Translations under genes and position numbers: made by a program
Assembly (NCBI RefSeq): GCF_007667425.1
Contig: NZ_VDRC01000002.1
Location: 1,112,302 to 1,176,301, forward strand
Length of the DNA stretch: 64,000 bases
Direction: 5' to 3'
Source: Microbacterium sp. 1.5R
GTDB taxonomy: Bacteria; Actinomycetota; Actinomycetes; Actinomycetales; Microbacteriaceae
The notes under the pieces: model-generated
Seen by the model: only the letters and a program-made list of their open reading frames with translations
Database searches by the model: none
Told to the model about the DNA's origin: nothing
In this document: piece by piece, positions 58,633 through 64,000 of the stretch
Numbering within the stretch: the stretch's first letter is position 1
Layout: every line of letters starts with the position of its first letter

Positions 58633-59979
58633 ATGTCCTCCCCCTCGATCGTCTGGCTCCGCGACGACCTGCGTGTCGCCGACAACCCGGCATTGCGTAC
58701 CGCGATCGATCGTGACGAACCGCTCGTCGTCCTCTACGTGCTCGACGAGGAGTCACCCGGTATCCGCCCTCTCGGTGGCGCCGCGCGATGGTGGCTGCAT
58801 CATTCGCTGGCCTCGCTGCGCGACCACATCGCCGACCTCGGCGCGCGACTGATCCTTCGTCGGGGGCCTGCCGACAAGGTCGTGCGGAGCGTGGTCGACG
58901 ACATCGGTGCGTCAGCGGTCTTCTGGAACCGCCGATACGGCGGCCCCGAGCGCGAGATCGACGCCGCACTCAAGTCGTCGCTGCGGGAGGACGGCATCGA
59001 AGTGGCCTCATTCGCAGGCTCGCTGCTTCACGAACCGTGGACGGTCAAGACCGGGAGCGGAACCCACTTCTCGGTCTTCACCCCGTTCTGGCGCGCGGCC
59101 CGAGCGCTTCCCGCGCCCCGCGCACCGCTTCCCGCGCCACGGAGCCTCGACGGGGTCGGCCGCCCGCCCGCATCCGATGACCTGGACGACTGGCAGCTGC
59201 TGCCGACGCGTCCGGACTGGGCGGGTGGGCTGCGCGACACCTGGGAGCCGGGCGAGAAGGCCGCCCGGGCGCGACTGCGTTCGTTCCTGCGCGAGGATCT
59301 CGGGTCCTACGATCGCGCTCGCGACGAGCCGTCGGCCGGCGCGACCTCGCAGCTCTCCCCCAGGCTCCGCTGGGGGGAACTCAGTCCGTTCACCGTCTGG
59401 CACGAGGCGGTCGAGACGGAGGGCGCAGCGGGCTTCCTCTCCGAGCTCGGCTGGCGCGAGTTCGCCTGGCACACCCTCTTCCACTTCCCCGACCTCGCGA
59501 CGAAGAACCTCCGGGGCGAGTTCGATGCCTTCCCCTGGCCGCGTCTGCGCCCGTCGCACCTCACGGCGTGGGAACGGGGCGAGACGGGGATCCCGCTCGT
59601 GGATGCAGGGATGCGCGAGCTCTGGCACACCGGCTACATGCACAACCGCGTGCGCATGGTCACGGCTTCCTTCCTCATCAAGAACCTCATGATCGACTGG
59701 CGTCTCGGCGAGGAGTGGTTCTGGGACACGCTCGTCGACGCCGACGGCGCGAACAACCCCTTCAACTGGCAGTGGGTCGCGGGGTCGGGAGCGGATGCCG
59801 CGCCCTACTTCCGGATCTTCAACCCCGAGCTGCAGGCGAAGAAGTTCGACCAGCGCGGTCTCTACATCTCGCAGTGGGCGTCGGATGCGCCGAAGGAGCC
59901 CATCGTGGACCTCGGTGAGACGCGGAAGGCCGCACTCGCCGCGTACGACGAGCTGAGGCGCTCGTCACGCACGACGTGA
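58633..59979 (+). CDS. phr: Deoxyribodipyrimidine photolyase (class I CPD type)
   Basis: The photolyase reverses cyclobutane pyrimidine dimers using blue light. The 448-residue protein has an N-terminal antenna domain ([16 protein letters not shown], about 1-130) and an FAD-binding C-terminal domain: [52 protein letters not shown], and the [32 protein letters not shown] loop. The tryptophans of the electron-transfer chain are in place. AGGGG lies near the ATG, with GACAAT six bases further up. Pairing with a membrane DoxX-like gene suggests a small stress unit. Confidence 0.95.
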   Translation: MSSPSIVWLRDDLRVADNPALRTAIDRDEPLVVLYVLDEESPGIRPLGGAARWWLHHSLASLRDHIADLGARLILRRGPADKVVRSVVDDIGASAVFWNRRYGGPEREIDAALKSSLREDGIEVASFAGSLLHEPWTVKTGSGTHFSVFTPFWRAARALPAPRAPLPAPRSLDGVGRPPASDDLDDWQLLPTRPDWAGGLRDTWEPGEKAARARLRSFLREDLGSYDRARDEPSAGATSQLSPRLRWGELSPFTVWHEAVETEGAAGFLSELGWREFAWHTLFHFPDLATKNLRGEFDAFPWPRLRPSHLTAWERGETGIPLVDAGMRELWHTGYMHNRVRMVTASFLIKNLMIDWRLGEEWFWDTLVDADGANNPFNWQWVAGSGADAAPYFRIFNPELQAKKFDQRGLYISQWASDAPKEPIVDLGETRKAALAAYDELRRSSRTT

Positions 59980-59989
59980 CGAGCGCCTC
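59955..59989. terminator. Bidirectional terminator overlapping the phr stop codon
   Basis: A perfect 15-bp inverted repeat, GAGGCGCTCGTCACG and CGTGACGAGCGCCTC, with a 5-base loop (CACGA) begins inside the last codons of phr and includes its TGA stop (59977-59979). It lies between convergent phr and the lipoprotein gene that ends at 60005, so it could end both. No long T run follows either arm. Confidence 0.75.
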
Positions 59990-60004
59990 GACAGGGCAGT
60001 CAGC

Positions 60005-60487
60005 TCAGGACGCGTAGCGCTCGACCCGCAGGACGCAGTCCAGCGTCTCGTCCTGTACGGCGACGGACGTCTCCCAGTCGGCGCTCGCGCCGGCGTCGAT
60101 GGGCTCGACGTTCACCTGGGTCAGCGATCGCGTGTCGCCGCCCTCGGTGAGCAGCGAGACGTAGATCCGGTACGACGCCGCCGCTGCGCTGGAGTTGGTC
60201 ACGGTACCCGCGACCTCCCAGTGGTCGCCCGCGAGCTCGCAGGTCTTGACCTCGGCATCGGCCAGAGCTCCTTCGAGTCCCTCGCCCGAGCCCGGGGTGT
60301 CGACGATGTCTGTGACGCCGGCCTGTGCCTCTTCGGAGGCTGTGGGCGTGGGCGTCGGTTCGGGCGCCGAGTCGGTGCAACCGGCGAGCACCAGGCCGAG
60401 AGCGACGGCGATGCCCGCCGCGAGCACCCCCTTGGCAGCCGTGCGGCGGCCTGCGGTGTGCTGCGGGAAGGTCCGGTGGTTCTGCAT
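60005..60487 (-). CDS. Lipoprotein of unknown function
   Basis: The 160-residue product has a basic start (about 1-19), a hydrophobic signal core (VLAAGIAVALGLVLAGC) and a lipobox LAGC with lipidated Cys37. A Pro/Thr-rich linker (PEPTPTPTAS) leads to a beta-rich domain (about 75-160) with CELAGDHWEVAGTVTNSSAAAASYRIYVSLLTEGG and a final CVLRVERY. Two Cys (one near 82, one near the end) may form a disulfide. The pattern resembles FxLYD-type extracellular domains. It is 25 bases downstream of the LPXTG protein on the same strand, so it probably shares its message. Confidence 0.75.
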   Translation of the reverse strand: MQNHRTFPQHTAGRRTAAKGVLAAGIAVALGLVLAGCTDSAPEPTPTPTASEEAQAGVTDIVDTPGSGEGLEGALADAEVKTCELAGDHWEVAGTVTNSSAAAASYRIYVSLLTEGGDTRSLTQVNVEPIDAGASADWETSVAVQDETLDCVLRVERYAS

Positions 60488-60512
60488 CGTGTCGCCTTTC
60501 AGTGCGGTATCG

Positions 60513-63500
60513 CTAGGAGGAGAGATTCTGGGAGTCGTCGCGGCGACGGCGTCGGCCGATCAGGAGGAGGACGAGCCCGCCGAGGAGGATGACGGCCGCT
60601 CCGCCGATGAGCGGGGTGGGGTCGCCGCCGCCGGTGAAGGGCAGGAAACCTGTCTGATCCGGACCGGCGGTCGGAGCAGGAGCCGGAGCAGGCGACGGGC
60701 CCGCGGTGGGTTGCGGAGCAGGCGTCGGCGACGGGTCAGGCGTCGGCGACGGATCAGGAGTCGGCGACGGGTCAGGCGTCGGCGTCGGGTCGGGCGTCGG
60801 CGTCGGGTCAGGCGTCGGCGTCGGGTCAGGCGTCGGCGACGGGTCAGGAGTCGGCGACGGGTCAGGCGTCGGCGACGGGTCAGGCGTCGGCGACGGATCA
60901 GGCGTCGGAGTCGGGTCAGGCGTCGGAGTCGGTGTGGGCACGCGGCCGGGTAGCTGCACCGCGTCGTCGGCGACGTCGGTCACCGGCACCCCGGAGTCGG
61001 CCTCCACGCTCATCACCTCGGCTCGCGACGTTACCACGGTGCCTTCCATCGCCGGCGTGATGATCACGGTGGCCACGGCGGTCACGCTCTGTCCGGGGAG
61101 GAGCACTCCCGGCTCGCCGGGCCACACGTAGGTGAGGCCGGACAGCCCGGGGTACGGATCGGTGATCGAGACCCCGGTGAGGATCGTGGTGCCCGTGTTC
61201 GTAGCGGTGTAGCGGAAGACCAGGGTGTCTCCGGCGTAGCCCCTCTGGCCGTCCTGGACCGCGATGTTCATCGCGAGACCGATCCGAGGCTCGTTCGGCA
61301 CCTGGATGCGCACACTGTCGCTCCCGCCTACGGACGCCCCGCCGGGCGCAGTGCCACTTGCTGAGGCCGTGTTGTCGATGTGACCACGGGTCACGTCGGC
61401 GAGCGTGATGACGTAGTCCGCCGAGACCGTCGCCGACTGCCCCGCCGCGAGCACCCCTGGGACTCCGGGCCATGTCACCGTCGGGTTGCCCAGGCCGGGG
61501 AGATCGTCGCTGACCGTGACGCCGCCGAGGGAGACGTTCCCCGTGTTGGTGACGGTCACGAGGTAGCGCACCGTCGCACCCTGCTGCGCAGTGGTGAGCA
61601 GCGTCGCCGACTTCTGCACCGTGAGCGCGGGCGCGGAGGCGATCAGGTTCTCGCCCGTGTCCTCGTCCGTCACGATCACGCCGCCGCCGTCACCGGCCGT
61701 CGTCGCGATGGAGCCGATGCGACCGGCATCCACGTCCTGCTGGGTGAGGGTGTAGGTCGCGACAGCGGTCGCCGTGGCTCCGGGCAGCAGCACGCCGTCC
61801 GCGCCCGGCCAGGTGATCCGCAGCCCCGTGAGACCGGGCTGACCGTCCGCGAGCGTGACGCCGCGGAGCGTCACATTGCCGGAGTTCACGATCGTGAAGG
61901 TGTAGTCGACCCGATCGCCCGGGCGCCCGGTGGCGCCGGCCGCGAGAGTCTGCGTCTTCGTGATGTCGATCGCGGGCACGGCACCCGCGGTCGGCACGAG
62001 GGATTCGTTCGAGTCAGCGGTCACCGCGTCGCCACCGGGAGTGAAGCCGCCCGCGGTGGCGGTGTTGCGCACCGAACCGGCATCGATGTCGTCCTGGGTG
62101 AGTACGTAGGTGGCGCTCGCCTGCACGGCTTCTCCCGGCGCGAGGCTGTTCGCCGTCGTGGGCCAGGTGCCGTAGGAGATCCCGGACAGCCCCTGCAGCG
62201 GATCGTTCAGCGCCACCGAGGTGAGCGTCAGCGTCCCGGTGTTCCTGATCTCGAAGTCGTAGCGCACCTCGGATCCGACTCCGCCGGCACCCGCCCTCGT
62301 ACCGATCTTGCTCACCGCGAGCGATCCCGTACCGCCGACGAGCGGAACGATAGTCACCGGCGAGCGATGCGTCACGGTGACACCGGCCGGCGTCGTGCCT
62401 GTGCCGGTCGTGACGTTGCGCACCGTCCCGGCGTCCACATCCGCCTGGTTGACGAGATGAGACGCGGTGATGGTGACCGTCTGCCCCGGCAGCAGTCGAC
62501 CCGGCTCGGCCGGCGACGGCCACGTGTAGACGAACCCGGCGAGAGCGTCGACGGTGTTGCCGAGCGTGACCCCGGTGAGCGTCGTGTTCCCGGTGTTCTG
62601 AATCGTGAACGTGTACTCGATCGTGTCTCCGCGGACGCCGGTGTCGCCGGCGGCGAGGCTGGCGGTCTGGGTCGTGCGGATCGCCTGAGAGGGGTTCGTC
62701 GGATCCGCCGTCGTGATGGTGAACGGCTCCGAACTGTCGGAGACCACGACCCCTCGAGGAGACGTGCCGAACGACGTCGCCACGTTGGTGATGGATCCTG
62801 CGTCCACATCGGCCTGGGTCACCGTGTACCGGGCGACGCCGCTCGCCGTGCCGCCGGGCGGCAGGATTCCGGTCGTCGCAGGGAACTCGATCTGCGGGAT
62901 GCTCAGCCCCTGCAGGTCGTCCTGCAGACGGATCAGGCGCAGCGTCACGTTGCCCGTGTTGGTGATGTCGAAGCTGTACTCGACGATGCTGCCCACTTCG
63001 CCGGCACCGCTCACGAAGGAGCCGCCCTTGACCGTGCGGATCGCCGGCGTCTGCGCTGCGGTCGGTACGGTCGGCGCCGTCGCCCGGGCTGTCAGCTCTT
63101 CTCCGGCGGGCGTCGTCGCGCGCACCGTCGCGGTGTTCTGCACCGAGCCGCGGTCGACGTCGTCCTGACTGATGGCATACGGAGCACGGCCGACGGCGAA
63201 CTGTCCTGGTGCGAGCACTCCGGCAGCGCCTGGCCAGTCGATCGTGATGGCGCCCACGCCCGCGAGCTCGTCGGTGATGCCGATGCCCGAGAGGGTCACG
63301 GTGCCCGTATTCGCGATGCGGAACCCGAAGGTGACGCTGTCGCCGGTGGCATTCGCCCCCGGGGTCGTCAGCGCCGCGGTCTTCGTGAATTCGAGTCCGG
63401 GTGCGGGAACCAGCGACACCGTCGCCGGAGCGGATGCCGTGGCGGGGGCGCCGCCGTTGGGCGGCGTGCCCGTACCGGTCACGACACTGCTGACGCTGCC

Positions 63501-64000
63501 GGCGTCGACGTCGGACTGCGTGAGGGTGTAGGTCGCCGTCGCCCTGACCGACTCGCCGGGTACCAGTACGCCCGGAGTGCCCTGCCACACGTAGTCGGGA
63601 GCGTCTGCTCCGGCGAGAGCATCGCTGAGCGCCGCCCCGCTGAGGGTCACGTTCCCCTCGTTGGTGAAGAGATAGTTCCAGGTGACGAGGTCGCCGGCAC
63701 GACCGGTCGCTCCGGGTGCGAGTGCACCCGAGTTCCGCACAGAGACCGCCGGGGCGATGGCCTGGGTGGGGACGATGCTCTCGGGCGAGGTCGCGGTGAT
63801 CGGGCCGCTGCGCGCGGGCGTACCCGTCGCGGTCGCCGTGTTCACCACACGCCCCGCATCCACATCCGCCTGCGTGATCACATACGACCCCACAGCCGTC
63901 GCCGTCTCCCCCGGAGCGATCACACCAGGAGCACCAACCACCGGCCACACCACATCCGACAACACCACCCCCGGCACCGCATCCGACAACACCACACCCG
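60513..64000 (-). CDS. LPXTG-anchored surface protein with repeated DUF7507/DUF11-type domains (5' end off window)
   Basis: The visible 1,162 residues are the C-terminal part of a cell-wall protein whose gene continues past the right edge. Eight full Ig-like repeats of about 110 residues and one partial repeat can be read. Each has a G-D-x-V-x-Y-x-F/x-x-N-T/S-G core, then TLTGVTL, a VWPG turn and a SYxLTQxDVDAGxVxNTAT segment. A Pro/Asp/Ser/Thr stalk of about 100 residues follows, then the sorting signal LPFTGGG, a hydrophobic span and RRRRRDDSQ. It is probably linked to peptidoglycan by a sortase; none is in the window. The role could be adhesion or spacing, which is not proven. Confidence 0.85.
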   Translation of the reverse strand, partial: GVVLSDAVPGVVLSDVVWPVVGAPGVIAPGETATAVGSYVITQADVDAGRVVNTATATGTPARSGPITATSPESIVPTQAIAPAVSVRNSGALAPGATGRAGDLVTWNYLFTNEGNVTLSGAALSDALAGADAPDYVWQGTPGVLVPGESVRATATYTLTQSDVDAGSVSSVVTGTGTPPNGGAPATASAPATVSLVPAPGLEFTKTAALTTPGANATGDSVTFGFRIANTGTVTLSGIGITDELAGVGAITIDWPGAAGVLAPGQFAVGRAPYAISQDDVDRGSVQNTATVRATTPAGEELTARATAPTVPTAAQTPAIRTVKGGSFVSGAGEVGSIVEYSFDITNTGNVTLRLIRLQDDLQGLSIPQIEFPATTGILPPGGTASGVARYTVTQADVDAGSITNVATSFGTSPRGVVVSDSSEPFTITTADPTNPSQAIRTTQTASLAAGDTGVRGDTIEYTFTIQNTGNTTLTGVTLGNTVDALAGFVYTWPSPAEPGRLLPGQTVTITASHLVNQADVDAGTVRNVTTGTGTTPAGVTVTHRSPVTIVPLVGGTGSLAVSKIGTRAGAGGVGSEVRYDFEIRNTGTLTLTSVALNDPLQGLSGISYGTWPTTANSLAPGEAVQASATYVLTQDDIDAGSVRNTATAGGFTPGGDAVTADSNESLVPTAGAVPAIDITKTQTLAAGATGRPGDRVDYTFTIVNSGNVTLRGVTLADGQPGLTGLRITWPGADGVLLPGATATAVATYTLTQQDVDAGRIGSIATTAGDGGGVIVTDEDTGENLIASAPALTVQKSATLLTTAQQGATVRYLVTVTNTGNVSLGGVTVSDDLPGLGNPTVTWPGVPGVLAAGQSATVSADYVITLADVTRGHIDNTASASGTAPGGASVGGSDSVRIQVPNEPRIGLAMNIAVQDGQRGYAGDTLVFRYTATNTGTTILTGVSITDPYPGLSGLTYVWPGEPGVLLPGQSVTAVATVIITPAMEGTVVTSRAEVMSVEADSGVPVTDVADDAVQLPGRVPTPTPTPDPTPTPDPSPTPDPSPTPDPSPTPDPSPTPDPTPTPDPTPTPDPTPTPDPSPTPDPSPTPDPSPTPAPQPTAGPSPAPAPAPTAGPDQTGFLPFTGGGDPTPLIGGAAVILLGGLVLLLIGRRRRRDDSQNLSS
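60721..60933 (-). repeat. 18-bp tandem repeat in the Pro/Asp-rich stalk
   Basis: Eleven full units of 18 bases, mostly GGCGTCGGCGACGGGTCA with small changes such as GGAGTC or GGATCA, plus a partial twelfth, encode a run of DPxPTP hexapeptides. The unit is a multiple of three, so unit loss or gain alters stalk length but keeps the frame. The run lies between the globular repeats and LPFTG, where it would span the cell wall. Confidence 0.85.

Noticed and set aside
60721..60933. Regular 18-bp repeats considered as a CRISPR-like or regulatory array
   Set aside because: There are no spacers, the unit is in frame, and it encodes a Pro/Asp stalk before LPFTG.

Overview
The window is about 64 kb of high-GC (roughly 70%) DNA that is almost entirely coding. 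The gene content, the frequent GTG starts and the many 4-base stop/start overlaps (ATGA, GTGA) point to an actinobacterium. The gene set (HGxxPAAW protein beside trpC, integration-host-factor domain next to gmk, helicase-motif-less PriA, type II AroQ, Pup-free core genes) fits Microbacteriaceae, most likely Microbacterium. That placement is inference from gene content; no rRNA or tRNA gene is present to confirm it.

From 1 to about 38.5 kb nearly every gene is on the minus strand, so transcription runs from right to left. Read in that direction, the blocks are: rarA; rpsD; a small membrane protein; alaS-ruvX-mltG-aroE; aroC-aroK-aroB-aroQ; efp-nusB; a SNF2-family ATPase and a metallo-beta-lactamase/Rieske protein; the pyrimidine operon pyrR-pyrB-pyrC-PH protein-carA-carB-pyrF; an mIHF-gmk fusion, rpoZ, metK, priA, fmt, rsmB and rpe; hisE-hisG-hisF-hisI; a Trp-associated membrane protein, the HGxxPAAW protein and trpC-trpB-trpA. 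From memory, this order is largely that of the Streptomyces coelicolor and Mycobacterium core chromosomes. The departures are therefore informative: no bldD, pyrD, coaBC or trpE in their usual slots, and two inserted genes between nusB and pyrR.

From 38.6 to 42 kb is a small mixed region. It holds a secreted CAP-domain protein with ChW repeats (minus strand), then three plus-strand genes: a Pro/Thr-tailed membrane protein, a DUF349 protein and an AbiEi-like protein that overlaps the end of relA. From 42 to 51 kb the minus-strand core resumes with yebC-ruvC-ruvA-ruvB-yajC-secD-secF-relA (recombination, protein export, stringent response). The apt gene, often found between secF and relA, is absent.

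From 51 to 55 kb is a vitamin B6 locus. pdxS-pdxT (PLP synthase) diverge from a MocR/PtsJ-type PLP-binding regulator and pdxY (pyridoxal kinase), with an inverted repeat in the shared intergenic region. thrS and a HIT-family protein follow at 55.2-57.7 kb. From 57.8 to 60 kb a YnfA-family membrane protein and a DoxX-like protein plus a class I photolyase diverge from a 22-bp promoter region that appears to serve two leaderless transcripts. The right end holds a lipoprotein and the C-terminal part of a large LPXTG-anchored repeat protein whose gene runs off the window.

Regulatory features read from the sequence include a PyrR-binding-type RNA hairpin in the pyrR leader, a strong bidirectional terminator overlapping the phr stop codon, hairpins after rpsD and rpoZ, and several TANNNT -10 boxes. 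I saw no tRNA, rRNA, CRISPR array, insertion sequence, prophage or riboswitch. No intergenic stretch exceeds about 190 bases. None of the calls was checked against a database.
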